A DNA stretch of 64,000 nt from an uncultured Psychrobacter sp. (GTDB taxonomy: Bacteria > Pseudomonadota > Gammaproteobacteria > Pseudomonadales > Moraxellaceae). Below the pieces are notes generated by a model that did no database searches, was not told where the DNA came from, and worked only from the letters and a program-made list of their open reading frames with translations. Of this stretch, positions 1 through 8,595 are shown piece by piece. The position numbers and the translations under genes are program-made. Within the stretch, counting starts at the first letter, position 1. Each line of letters starts with the position of its first letter. The stretch spans positions 434,001 through 498,000 of the forward strand of contig CANMUI010000001.1 of NCBI GenBank assembly GCA_947501045.1, given 5' to 3'.

Positions 1-372
1 ATAAGTCTGCTATGTTGGATGATAGCGCGAGTCATCAATCGTATTATTACTAGAGCGCCGCCTCCAGTACCTATGCCGAAATGGCAACAAATATTATCGC
101 AGTTGTCTCACTTCGGGTTATATGCTTTACTGATCGCCATGCCAATGGCGGGGCTGCTGATGTCAGTCTATGGTGGCCGCCCGGTAGATATCTTTGGTCT
201 GTTTGAGATTCCAGTTTTTGTCACCCCAGATCGTAGTGCAGCACGTTTTTATAATGACTTGCATACTGATATTATTTGGCCTTTAATAATAGCTTTTACT
301 TTAGTACATATTAGCGCAGCTTTGTATCATCAGTTTATTCGAAAAGATAATCTTATCTCACGTATGAAATAA
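1..372 (+). CDS. Cytochrome b561 family protein (3' part, cut by the window edge)
   Basis: The frame is open from base 1 to the TAA at 370-372 and gives 123 residues, so the true start lies upstream. Two membrane segments are visible (about residues 37-55 and 90-110 of the fragment), with histidines placed as in the heme-binding helices of the cytochrome b561/CybB family (an LSHFGLY helix and a LVHISAALYH helix) and the usual basic end FIRKD..ISRMK. Family members are inner-membrane di-heme b-type cytochromes that pass electrons from quinol, some to superoxide or periplasmic partners. The partner here cannot be told. A strong bidirectional terminator follows. Confidence 0.85.
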   Translation: MSLLCWMIARVINRIITRAPPPVPMPKWQQILSQLSHFGLYALLIAMPMAGLLMSVYGGRPVDIFGLFEIPVFVTPDRSAARFYNDLHTDIIWPLIIAFTLVHISAALYHQFIRKDNLISRMK

Positions 373-410
373 TGCCTTATATCGTACTTTCGCTACTTAT
401 AAAAAATAAA

Positions 411-445
411 GAAGCCCTTAGTATTTAATACTAAGGGCTTCTTTT
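411..445. terminator. Bidirectional intrinsic terminator between cytochrome b561 and minE
   Basis: The arms GAAGCCCTTAGTA and TACTAAGGGCTTC (extendable to 15 bp) form a perfect stem around a tiny AT loop. A T-run follows on the plus strand and an A-run precedes it, giving U-tracts both ways. It sits between convergent genes. Confidence 0.92.
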
Positions 446-492
446 ATATACTTACGACATCAAAGTTCTTTGGCACCCAAAGCTAGTTAAGC

Positions 493-786
493 TTACTTTT
501 TATGTTCAGGCAAGCTGATGTTCATCTCAAGAACATCAAGACTGTCCTCAGAGCGATGGTTGATATTTACATCATCAATTTGTACCCCATTAACGTACTT
601 ATTGACCACTTCTAATATCTCACGTTTCATCTTTTCAATGCGATCAGCAGTCAATCGATTATTGAGTCTATTCTCGCTTGCAACAATAACTTTTAAACGT
701 TCAGTTGCCATGTTGGCACTGCCAGCATTATTATTGGTATCAGTACCAAATAGATTACTCCAAAACCCTTTTTTCTTACTCATCAT
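493..786 (-). CDS. minE: Cell division topological specificity factor MinE
   Basis: This 97-residue protein sits directly behind minD. MinE drives pole-to-pole oscillation of MinD by stimulating its ATPase at the membrane and so keeps MinC away from midcell. The N-terminal part carries the basic, amphipathic membrane/MinD-binding segment (around AxxRLKVIVASEN), followed by the topological specificity domain (KREILEVVNKYV). It is slightly longer than the roughly 88 residues of E. coli MinE because of an N-terminal FWSNLFGT stretch. The ATG at 786-784 overlaps the minD stop by one base (TAATG), indicating translational coupling; a second ATG follows at once. Confidence 0.95.
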   Translation of the reverse strand: MMSKKKGFWSNLFGTDTNNNAGSANMATERLKVIVASENRLNNRLTADRIEKMKREILEVVNKYVNGVQIDDVNINHRSEDSLDVLEMNISLPEHKK

Positions 787-1598
787 TAACCCCCAAACCA
801 GCGCTGTAATAGACCTTTTTTCTTCACGTCAAGATGACGTAGCGGACGCTCTTCTCCTAAGAAACGAGCAACAATATCGTCATAACATTGACCAGCGACT
901 GAATCGGTATAATGGATAACCGGCTCACCATGGTTAGAGGCTTCAAGTACTGAATGACTTTCAGGAATAACACCGAGTAAGGGCACTTTTAAGATATCGT
1001 TAGAGATAGTATCGATGTCCATCATCTCGTTTGCAGCAGCGCGCTCAGCGTTGTAGCGAGTGATAATTAAGTGTTCACGTATAGAGCCCTGATCTTCTTC
1101 AACTTTTTTAGTACGGCTTTGTAAAATGCCAATGATACGATCAGAATCGCGTACTGACGAGATCTCAGGGTTGGTGACAATAATAGCTTCGTCAGCGTGA
1201 TACATAGCCAGCTGCGCGCCGCGCTCAATACCTGCAGGGGAGTCGCAAATAATATAGTCAAACTGCTTGGATAGCTCTGCCATAACTTCGCTGACACCCT
1301 CGTCTGTCAGCGCATCTTTATCACGAGTTTGGCTGGCAGGCAGGATATATAAATTCTCTAGCTGCTTGTCTTTAACCAAAGCTTGTGACAGACGTGCGTT
1401 ACCGCTAATCACGTCAACAAAGTCATAGACGATGCGGTTTTCACAACCCATAATCAAATCAAGATTACGCAGCCCCACATCGAAATCGATAACGACTGTT
1501 TTATAGCCACGTAACGCTAAACCTGCGGCAAAAGAGGCACTAGTTGTGGTTTTACCAACACCGCCCTTACCTGAAGTGATTACAACAATCTTTGCCAC
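786..1598 (-). CDS. minD: Septum site-determining ATPase MinD
   Basis: The product is 270 residues, the usual MinD length. The deviant Walker A motif GKGGVGKTT lies at residues 10-18, and the DFDVGLRNLDLIMGCENR and CDSPAGIE signatures are present. The C-terminus ends in an amphipathic basic helix (KKKGLLQRWFGG), which in this family anchors the ATP dimer to the inner membrane. MinD recruits MinC and is released by MinE. The start is GTG (1598-1596) with AGGAG nine bases upstream. It is coupled to minE by a one-base overlap but lacks minC immediately upstream, unlike the classical minCDE arrangement. Confidence 0.96.
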   Translation of the reverse strand: MAKIVVITSGKGGVGKTTTSASFAAGLALRGYKTVVIDFDVGLRNLDLIMGCENRIVYDFVDVISGNARLSQALVKDKQLENLYILPASQTRDKDALTDEGVSEVMAELSKQFDYIICDSPAGIERGAQLAMYHADEAIIVTNPEISSVRDSDRIIGILQSRTKKVEEDQGSIREHLIITRYNAERAAANEMMDIDTISNDILKVPLLGVIPESHSVLEASNHGEPVIHYTDSVAGQCYDDIVARFLGEERPLRHLDVKKKGLLQRWFGG

Positions 1599-2063
1599 AG
1601 TGGCACACTCCTATAAATCAATGGGATATCTGATAGATAAAATCGTTTAATAAACGTGTCATGTTTAGAATAGGGTCTAATGTATAATCAGACCATCATT
1701 AACCATGGTATATAGTATTACCAATTGCATATAACAACTATTTATAAAAATATAATAATTGCTCATAAAATAATTTAAGCGAATACGCTACGACCACTAT
1801 CTGCGAGCTAAGCCTAGCACAAATCAACAAAAATTTATAGCAGGTCTATAGCAAATGCTAATAACCTGACAAAATAAATATAGTTTTGTATGAATATCTA
1901 CTACTGTGGTAAATAGTGGCTGACTTATAGATTTATAGTAGCGCAGTTTTGTTAAATTAACTTACTAAAGTATGAATAACATAATGATAGTCAGAATCTC
2001 TATCATAAGTATGACTTTTAATAGAGCAATAACTTACTAGATAAGTGGTAGCTTAACTGCAAG
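1599..2063. other. 465-bp AT-rich gap separating minC from minDE
   Basis: No open frame with gene-like character, tRNA or hairpin-plus-U-tract terminator was found. Stop codons are dense in all frames. It probably carries the minDE promoter on the minus strand, but I could not single out a convincing -35/-10 pair. Confidence 0.5.
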
Positions 2064-2900
2064 CTACATATTTTCCATCACCGTAAATACTAAACCTTCG
2101 CCTTCTACAAAACGTACTTGTACCGGTTTATCAATAGTATTCTCAGGTAAATTGTCTCGCAGGCAATAAGTACCAGCGACTGATACCAAAGAAGGGTTGA
2201 AAACTTGACAAAAAATACGCGCATCTTTATCACCCGTTGCGCCCGCAACTAAGCGTCCTTGAGCACGGCCATAGACATGTAAGCTATTGTCAGTAATAGC
2301 CTCAGCGCCACTATTTACACTGTTGGTTAATATTAAATCGCCACCAACATGGTTAATACTTTGTCCAGAGCGTAGCAGCTGGTCATAAATCATACTAGTG
2401 ATATGCTGGCTACTTAGCACAGTATCGGCGGAAGCTGCAGCAGTATTCAGATTGGATTCTGCGACAACATGATCTGTGCTATTAGATTCTTTATCGCTCT
2501 TTGTTTGAGTATCTACTGTTTTATTGGCATCAGACTGACTGAGCTGAATCGTTGATTTTTTGCTCGATACGATGCGCTCGATACGTTTGCCATCAGCTGG
2601 GAATATAGCCAGTCTTTGTGCTTTTGCTTGAGTATCAAGTACACCAGTGACTACGCCGATGGGCTGCAGTCCCCATGACCATAAGAGCTCGACCAAAGCA
2701 GGTAGATCCTGCTCAACACTACTATCGATAATGATCGGTATATGACTGGTTTTGTTACTGAGCATATCTGCAAGATGATTTTCAATAGCGCTCAGATCAT
2801 TTGTGTCCAGTTGTAAGCGCGAAAAAGTCAGCATCTTGCCAAAAAAAGCTATCGTAGGTTGGGTGGATGGTGCTTGATGGTCGGTATCCGAAATCGTCAT
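2064..2900 (-). CDS. minC: Septum formation inhibitor MinC
   Basis: This 278-residue protein has an N-terminal domain (about residues 15-115, beginning IAFFGKMLTFSRLQL) that in the family antagonises FtsZ. The C-terminal beta-helical domain (about 170-275) shows the typical RSGQ, GDLILTNSVNSGAEAI, LHVYGRAQGRLVAGATGD and ARIFCQVFNPSLVSVAGTY signatures and mediates dimerisation and MinD binding. The linker (about 115-165) is Ser/Thr/Asp-rich and longer than in E. coli MinC (231 residues). AAGGAT precedes the ATG. It lies upstream of minDE on the same strand but 465 bp away, so it may be a separate transcription unit. Confidence 0.93.
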   Translation of the reverse strand: MTISDTDHQAPSTQPTIAFFGKMLTFSRLQLDTNDLSAIENHLADMLSNKTSHIPIIIDSSVEQDLPALVELLWSWGLQPIGVVTGVLDTQAKAQRLAIFPADGKRIERIVSSKKSTIQLSQSDANKTVDTQTKSDKESNSTDHVVAESNLNTAAASADTVLSSQHITSMIYDQLLRSGQSINHVGGDLILTNSVNSGAEAITDNSLHVYGRAQGRLVAGATGDKDARIFCQVFNPSLVSVAGTYCLRDNLPENTIDKPVQVRFVEGEGLVFTVMENM

Positions 2901-3130
2901 AATGCAAATCCTTAAAAGGTACTAATGTCGCTACAATCACGGCGCAGTCGTTACTTAAGCAGTTGTTACTACAATTACTATCGATAGGGTATTGGTTTAT
3001 TCATTATTAAGCAGTGTACTAAGGGAAGCTAGTGCTTAACAAGTCTTTGATAAAATAAAAAACAATACATCGTAACTAAAGTTTTGTTAGCCGTAGCGCC
3101 GTCACTCGGAGACTAAATACTGAGCCTATG

Positions 3131-4222
3131 CTAAAGGTTTAGCATGTCTCGATGTTTCCACTGCTGTACTTTTATTTGCGCTTCAAACTCATTCAAGCTA
3201 TCTGCGATTATATTTGAAAGTAGCGTCTCAAGCGCAGCGTTACTGGTATTGATATGGGCAATACCATGAGCAATGGCAATCATTAGCGCATCTATACGTT
3301 CATCGTCCAAGAGACGCGCATTAAGAGAATACACTACATTCTCGCCAATACTATGACCAATATGTTGTAGCTGTGACTCAATTAAACTACCAGCAATTGG
3401 AATCAGACGCAGATAACGACGTAGCTCGGGCGTATTGGCCAGTCCGTCTTGAATAGCATGACCCACTGCGCTGGCGATAGTACTACTAGCATTTGATTTA
3501 CCAGCAAGCTTTTGCAGTTGCGGCGCTACCTCTTGACGTAATAGCGATAATATTGCCGCTTCGATATCCTCACGATTACGCGCAATCGTTGATTCAATCA
3601 ACGACTGACGCATTTCAGGATCGGTTAGTTGTTGCTTATAGTTATTGATAGTTGTCAAAATAACGCGGTCAGATAGCTCTTCTAATAATAAATCAATATA
3701 AAACCTAATACGTCTGATCCATGGCTGCGGCAGTACTTGATAGCCAAGCTGATATAAACGACGTCCAATAACTACCGCTCGAAATAGGCGTAGCGCTCGT
3801 AGCTGCGGAAAACAGCCAAGTACTTCATACCAGTGTACAAAAGGAAAGAAAAACCAGCGGTAATAGACCTGCTCTTTGATGGCAATCGCCCAGCGCACCA
3901 GCAGCTCAGTAATTAAAAATATGGTAAAAAACCCGCCAGCTGTACGCAGTGGATCATGGAGAGTGATTTGATACCAGCTCAACTGCTCACTAATAGTCAG
4001 CCAATTAGCTACATTATTGCTAAAATTACTCATCAAAATCGCATCGATACTGATAAAAAACAAATCAATACTGATGGCCAGTAAGATGACAATATCGTAA
4101 GTCAGCTTTAAGCGGTTTGGCGCTGGAGGCCTAGAGCGCTGAGACTTCGATGAATCCTGGAGCTGATTGGGCAATGGTTTTTTTATATCTGTAGCAGGGC
4201 TGGTAGTAGGATTGGGCACCAT
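3131..4222 (-). CDS. Voltage-sensor-like membrane protein with helical cytoplasmic tail
   Basis: This 363-residue protein is not assignable to a characterised family. A polar N-terminus (1-38) precedes a hydrophobic segment (42-65) with three aspartates, a second one (93-115) containing TELLVRW, and a short aromatic stretch (120-140). The next stretch, QLRALRLFRAVVIGRR, has arginines at 142, 145, 148, 154 and 155. The E..xxR in the second segment and the arginine every third residue resemble S2 and S4 of voltage-gated ion channels. No pore or selectivity filter follows; residues 170-363 are soluble and mainly helical. It could be a voltage-sensing or simply structural membrane protein. AAGGT precedes the ATG. 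Confidence 0.6.
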   Translation of the reverse strand: MVPNPTTSPATDIKKPLPNQLQDSSKSQRSRPPAPNRLKLTYDIVILLAISIDLFFISIDAILMSNFSNNVANWLTISEQLSWYQITLHDPLRTAGGFFTIFLITELLVRWAIAIKEQVYYRWFFFPFVHWYEVLGCFPQLRALRLFRAVVIGRRLYQLGYQVLPQPWIRRIRFYIDLLLEELSDRVILTTINNYKQQLTDPEMRQSLIESTIARNREDIEAAILSLLRQEVAPQLQKLAGKSNASSTIASAVGHAIQDGLANTPELRRYLRLIPIAGSLIESQLQHIGHSIGENVVYSLNARLLDDERIDALMIAIAHGIAHINTSNAALETLLSNIIADSLNEFEAQIKVQQWKHRDMLNL

Positions 4223-4405
4223 TATACCTTGTTTAGTCAGTGAGTTATTTATTAGTAAATATTAACCAAAAAAAGCATTAGTTAATACTTTTATTAGGTT
4301 GCAGCTCTTATCGGGTACTTAATAATTACGTAAAAGAGAGCTTACAAAACAGAAAAAGCCAACATATGAAAAAAATATGAACTTGTAGTCAGCTAAGTAA
4401 GATGC

Positions 4406-5359
4406 TTACGATGTCAGATTAGCGTCGAAATCAGCTAGCATTTTATCGATAAGGTTATCTTTTTGTTGCCATATCCCAGCCACCCAGTCGAACATCTGCG
4501 CTTTTATAGTCTCATCCTTTTCGTAGCCGCCTTGTTGGATACTAGCAAATAAGGCTTTAGGCATCTCGATATAACGCACATCAACCCCTAAGCGATTAAT
4601 CTCACCTTGCCACAACTCACCATAAGTTGGAATACCATCAGGATACACTATAGTCATATCTAAGATACCATCGATATCTTCCCCCAAAGCGTTGATAGCC
4701 AATGCTAATCCGCCTGCTCGAGGTTTAAGAAGATGCTTATAAGGCGAGTGCTGCTTATCGTGTTTGGTTTTATTAAAACGGGTACCCTCTAAATAATTAA
4801 GTAGGGTAAAGGGTTTGTTTTTCAGTAAAGCGCAGGCGCGTTTGGCCTCCTCAATATCTTTACCTTGCAGCGCTGGGTTTTTAGCGATAGATTCTTTTGA
4901 ATGCCGGCGCATCATTGGAAAGTCTAAAAAATAAAAAGCTTGGCCGATAACAGGGATATAGATCAGCTCAAACTTAGTGAAAAATCGCGTCAGCGGTAAA
5001 CGACTTTCACTAATGTACTGTACGATACTAGTATCGACCCAAGATTGATGATTGCTGATTAGTAGATATTTTCCATCGGGATGCACGTCACTGGGCAGAC
5101 TAATACGCCAATCCTTATTGGGCAAAATAGTATCAATTAAGGTGTTGTTGCTATTGATCCAGTAATTGGTCACTTTAATAACGGTATCGTCTGCAATTTT
5201 TGAGCCAGTAAGCGCTTTTGCTGCGCCCATAAACCATATAGGGACACTTGCACCAATACTATTGACGGTAATAACGCCCGTGGCTGTCACCAGTGAAGCA
5301 GCCTTGCCTAATCTAGGTGCGCGCTTATGTAATTTTTGAATTATAGAAGTCAGGCGCAT
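4406..5359 (-). CDS. PlsC-type lysophospholipid acyltransferase (YihG-like)
   Basis: This 317-residue protein has the acyltransferase block I NHQSWVD (residues 103-109, the HX4D catalytic motif) and block III EGTRF (191-195), with an N-terminal hydrophobic anchor (about 22-50). Family members transfer acyl chains to lysophosphatidic acid or other lysophospholipids at the inner face of the inner membrane. Length and the NHQSWVD/EGTRF variants fit the YihG/YihG-like branch better than PlsC itself (about 245 residues). It stands alone, with a 634-bp gap to the divergent OmpA-type gene. AAGGATTT precedes the ATG. Confidence 0.85.
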   Translation of the reverse strand: MRLTSIIQKLHKRAPRLGKAASLVTATGVITVNSIGASVPIWFMGAAKALTGSKIADDTVIKVTNYWINSNNTLIDTILPNKDWRISLPSDVHPDGKYLLISNHQSWVDTSIVQYISESRLPLTRFFTKFELIYIPVIGQAFYFLDFPMMRRHSKESIAKNPALQGKDIEEAKRACALLKNKPFTLLNYLEGTRFNKTKHDKQHSPYKHLLKPRAGGLALAINALGEDIDGILDMTIVYPDGIPTYGELWQGEINRLGVDVRYIEMPKALFASIQQGGYEKDETIKAQMFDWVAGIWQQKDNLIDKMLADFDANLTS

Positions 5360-5993
5360 AATAAATCCTTTTTAGTTGTTTATATTCTTGCAATTGTTAT
5401 TAATTTGAATAGATTTTAGCAGAAAAAATTCACAGTGTACGAGTGTTAACAGAGCTCTTAGTACAAAAGCTTATAGCATCTTCATTACTGCACAAAAATA
5501 CTGTCTAAAGTTGAGGCTTTTTTATATGGGTGGGTCTCAAATCATGTGACTAAAAATAGCACTACCAAGAATATTTGAATAATTTTTTCTTATAAAGCTA
5601 GCAATAAGGGAGCTTCAGAGTTATTATAAGCTTTTCATACATAGATGTGACAAAATATTACACACAGATAAATTAAGATTGCGATAATAATAACAAGTGT
5701 GATATCAGCTTATAAGTCGTTTAATGTTTAATTTTTAAAGAATTTAACGTTGAAGATTTATTAGTAATGTTTATAATTGCTTATAACGCTTCTAGCAAGT
5801 ACTATAAACACTTGTGACAAATAAAGAGCTGTGTTTGCTACGCCCATGTAGTATAGGTGCGTAGATGGCGATGAGCTAAATTAGCACAACCACCCTTTAT
5901 TTGACACTAAAGGTATTAAAAGCACAGTTTTAAATTAAGCAGTTTATAATATAAAAGAGTAAAATTAACAAATTTAACTTAAGAGGAAATATT
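5360..5993. other. 634-bp divergent intergenic region
   Basis: No gene is visible; the DNA is AT-rich with frequent stops in all frames. It must hold the promoters of the acyltransferase (minus) and the OmpA-type lipoprotein (plus). A perfect TATAAT at 5945-5950 and an isolated TTGACA at 5901-5906 are present, but they are too far apart to be one promoter. No strong inverted repeat was found. Confidence 0.45.
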
Positions 5994-6650
5994 ATGCGTA
6001 ACCAATTAATGATCGCAGCAGTAGCATCAGGTTTAGCCCTTAGTGGTTGTGTGACTGATCCTAATACCGGACAACAACGTCTAAATAAGGCAGCCATAGG
6101 CGGCTTGGCAGGAGCAGCTGGTGGAGCAACGATTTCAAAGGCTACTGGCGGAGACAAAACAGGCCGTGACGCGCTTATCGGTGCTGCACTAGGTACAGGC
6201 GTTGGATACTATATGGAGCGTCAAGCTCGTCAGCTTGAGCAGCAAATGGCTGGTACTGGCGTTACTGTTGAGCAAAATCAGCAGACCGGTAATATTGATC
6301 TGGTTATGCCAGGTAACATCACTTTCGCTTTTGATGATGCTAGCCTTAATCCATCATTTAGACCAACGCTTAGCAAGCTGGCTTCAACGATGAACCAGTA
6401 CAACCAAACTACGGTTACTATTGCTGGTCACACTGACAGTAGAGGCGATGCATCTTACAACCAAAGATTATCACGCGACCGTGCTTATTCAGTAGCTAAC
6501 TATCTAACTTCTCAGGGTGTCGCATCAAATCGTGTTAATGTGGTTGCCTACGGTGAGTCGCGTCCTATTGCTGACAACGGTACTGACTCTGGTCGTCAGC
6601 AAAACCGCCGTGTTGAGCTTACTATCAACTCTCCACAGAGCTTAAACTAG
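5994..6650 (+). CDS. OmpA-family outer-membrane lipoprotein (YiaD-like)
   Basis: This 218-residue protein has a lipoprotein signal (lipobox LSGC, Cys19), a Gly-zipper region (about 33-72, GGLAGAAGG ... GAALGTGVGYY) and a C-terminal OmpA-like peptidoglycan-binding domain (about 105-214) with GHTDSRG at 145-151 and the closing QNRRVEL. This architecture is that of YiaD/Pal-type lipoproteins, which tether the outer membrane to peptidoglycan. Asp148 and the arginine pair near 205 match the diaminopimelate-binding residues of the family. AGAGGAAATATT lies before the ATG. It is monocistronic, with a strong terminator 48 bp downstream. Confidence 0.92.
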   Translation: MRNQLMIAAVASGLALSGCVTDPNTGQQRLNKAAIGGLAGAAGGATISKATGGDKTGRDALIGAALGTGVGYYMERQARQLEQQMAGTGVTVEQNQQTGNIDLVMPGNITFAFDDASLNPSFRPTLSKLASTMNQYNQTTVTIAGHTDSRGDASYNQRLSRDRAYSVANYLTSQGVASNRVNVVAYGESRPIADNGTDSGRQQNRRVELTINSPQSLN

Positions 6651-6697
6651 GATCTAGTTGAAGTTATAAGACAACTAATCTGATGTACAAAATTAGA

Positions 6698-6728
6698 AGA
6701 AGCCAGTATTACACTGGCTTCTTTTTTT
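6698..6728 (+). terminator. Intrinsic terminator after the OmpA-type lipoprotein gene
   Basis: The GAAGCCAGT / ACTGGCTTC stem with a five-base loop is followed by an uninterrupted T-run. It isolates the lipoprotein gene from the iron-related locus downstream. Confidence 0.9.
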
Positions 6729-6759
6729 GTCTAAAATCTAACTAATAATTAATTTTCAG

Positions 6760-6788
6760 TTGATAATAGTTATCAATAACATTATAAT
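6760..6788 (+). promoter_or_regulatory. Promoter with overlapping Fur box upstream of the first imelysin gene
   Basis: The -35 TTGATA (6760-6765), a 17-base spacer and a perfect -10 TATAAT (6783-6788) form a near-consensus sigma-70 promoter. TGATAAT-A-GTTATCA at 6761-6775 matches the 7-1-7 Fur consensus in all but one position and covers the -35. Fe-Fur binding here would be expected to block transcription of the imelysin gene in iron-replete cells. The expected start is near 6795, leaving about 87 bases of leader. Confidence 0.75.
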
Positions 6789-6881
6789 TTGCCCGTATTT
6801 ACCCAGCATATAATGATCAATCTTTTATTTTTTTAGTCATCTTTAGCCAGTTTTATTAAGGCTGGTTTATCAAGGATAGGT

Positions 6882-8330
6882 ATGAATATCACTACAGCGC
6901 CACGCTTTAAGCTTTTACCAATGACCTTAGCGGCAGCGCTCGCAGGTATTATGACGTTATCAGGCTGCACAAAACAGACTGACGACGAAGTAGCCACTGA
7001 AGCACAAACGGTAGAAACTACTGAGACGGCGAACACCCAAATGTCTGCCGCTGAGCAAGCCCATATTGATAGACTAATGCTCAGTTATGCTGATATGGCG
7101 CATGCAGCCTATAAAGACTCACTAGACACTGCAAAGGCTTTACAAACTGCAGTGAATACCTATGTAGAGACGCCTACTAAAGCCAATCTTGATGCGGCAA
7201 AAGCGGCTTACAAAGCGGCTCGTCAACCGTACTCGCAAACTGAGATTTTCCGCTTTGATGAAGGTTTTGTAACTGCTAATGATGAGCGTGATATTGGTAG
7301 TGTGGATAGCTGGGAAGGGCAGGTTAATGCTTGGCCATTAGATGAGGCGCTTATCGATTATGTGAGCGATAGCTACGAGGGCGAGTACAACAGTCAGGAT
7401 AATATCATCAACAGTGAAAGTATCAGCGTAGGTAGTTTGGAGCAAGACACCAGTACCATTACCCCAGAATTACTGGCTAAGATGAATGAGATCGGTGGCA
7501 GTGAGGCTAATGTGACCACTGGTTATCATGCTATTGAGTTTTTATTGTGGGGTCAAGATACTAATGGCGTAGGCGCGGGCGCAGGCAATCGTCCAGTCAG
7601 CGATTATATGACTGAAGATGGGCAGTGTACTAGCGGCGATAAAACCAATGAAGATGCTAGTATTTGCGAGCGCCGAGGTGATTACCTAAAAGCCGCCACA
7701 CAGTTGTTAGTGGACGATTTGAGCGCTATGGAAGCTCAGTGGCAGCCTGAGAGCGAAAATACCCTACGTAGCGACCTATTAGTGCGCGCAGGTGATAATG
7801 CGCTGCGTCAGATTATGTATCAGATGGGTAGCCTAGCTCTTGGTGAGCTGGCATCCGAGCGTATGCAAGTCGCCTTTGTCACCGGGTCAACAGAAGATGA
7901 ACACGAGTGCTTTAGCGATTTAACCCATCTGAGCTATGCTAACAATGCTCGCGGTATCCAAAACGTCTTTGCAGGTGGTTATAAAACTGTGAATGGCGAT
8001 ACGGTAGGTGGCTATGGCGTAAAGCATTATTTGACGGATAAGGGACATAAAGAAGCTGCAGACAAGTTAGCTGCTGATTTTCAACAAGTAGAAGACGCTT
8101 TTAATACCATCGTTGAAAAAGGTGAAAAGGATGGTATCAAAGTTGATCAAATGATAGCAACCGTAGGCCAAGCTGGCAATCAAGGCGTTTCTGCCGAAGA
8201 GCAAAGTACGCGCCGTGGCTGGATTGAGGCAGGTATTAATAGCTTACAAGAGCTAACTGACGGTATTGAAAATGCTGCAAAAGCGATCGGTATTGATAAC
8301 CTAGATGCGGATGCCGGTTCACAGTTTTAA
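6882..8330 (+). CDS. Imelysin-family iron-regulated lipoprotein
   Basis: This 482-residue protein has a lipoprotein signal (lipobox LSGC, Cys29), so it is likely anchored in the envelope facing the periplasm. It carries the imelysin (peptidase M75/EfeO-like) fold over about 65-470, with the signature GYHAIE at 214-219 (the GxHxxE motif). RYGDYL-like and GMQVAF-like blocks of the family are also recognisable. Imelysins such as IrpA and ICMP are iron-responsive periplasmic or outer-membrane proteins; their exact biochemistry is unsettled. The preceding Fur-type promoter supports a role in iron metabolism. It is the first of four functionally linked genes, followed by its own terminator. Confidence 0.9.
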   Translation: MNITTAPRFKLLPMTLAAALAGIMTLSGCTKQTDDEVATEAQTVETTETANTQMSAAEQAHIDRLMLSYADMAHAAYKDSLDTAKALQTAVNTYVETPTKANLDAAKAAYKAARQPYSQTEIFRFDEGFVTANDERDIGSVDSWEGQVNAWPLDEALIDYVSDSYEGEYNSQDNIINSESISVGSLEQDTSTITPELLAKMNEIGGSEANVTTGYHAIEFLLWGQDTNGVGAGAGNRPVSDYMTEDGQCTSGDKTNEDASICERRGDYLKAATQLLVDDLSAMEAQWQPESENTLRSDLLVRAGDNALRQIMYQMGSLALGELASERMQVAFVTGSTEDEHECFSDLTHLSYANNARGIQNVFAGGYKTVNGDTVGGYGVKHYLTDKGHKEAADKLAADFQQVEDAFNTIVEKGEKDGIKVDQMIATVGQAGNQGVSAEEQSTRRGWIEAGINSLQELTDGIENAAKAIGIDNLDADAGSQF

Positions 8331-8420
8331 GAAAATTTAGAGATGATAAAAGACTATAGACTGGCCTTTAAACCATTAGTAAGTCAAGCATTGTGACAAA
8401 TGGCTGACTAGTCGCTATGA

Positions 8421-8463
8421 GATAATGAGAATTGTTTTCATAATAGCGTCATTCAAGTATAAT
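8421..8463 (+). promoter_or_regulatory. Second Fur-like box and promoter for the di-heme/imelysin operon
   Basis: GATAATGAGAATTGTTTTC at 8421-8439 matches 15 of 19 positions of the classical Fur box. It overlaps a candidate -35 TTTTCA (8435-8440), with a perfect -10 TATAAT at 8458-8463 after a 17-base spacer. The start would fall near 8470, inside the left arm of the terminator hairpin that ends the previous unit. The Fur assignment is a pattern match only. Confidence 0.65.
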
Positions 8464-8465
8464 AT

Positions 8466-8502
8466 GCACGTTGTCAGTTTTAGCTGACAACGTGCTTTTT
8501 TT
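8466..8502 (+). terminator. Intrinsic terminator of the first imelysin gene
   Basis: A 12-bp perfect stem (GCACGTTGTCAG / CTGACAACGTGC) with a short loop is followed by a run of seven T. It stops transcripts from upstream. Transcripts started at the promoter just before it would lack the first bases of the left arm. Confidence 0.9.
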
Positions 8503-8526
8503 GTTATGTCGATATGTCGAACCTAT

Positions 8527-8556
8527 AGTCTTAATGAGTCTTAATGAGTCTTAATG
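8527..8556. repeat. Three tandem copies of a 10-bp unit
   Basis: AGTCTTAATG is repeated three times without mismatch in the leader of the di-heme oxidoreductase gene, 40 bases before its start codon. The length is likely variable by slippage. Confidence 0.85.
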
Positions 8557-8595
8557 TTCTTATTTTGATTATAGGTTAGCGCCAAGGCCATCTCT

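Noticed and set aside
518..919. Plus-strand open frame of 133 codons across minE/minD
   Set aside because: It lies antisense to two certain genes, has no ribosome site and no family resemblance; a shadow frame.
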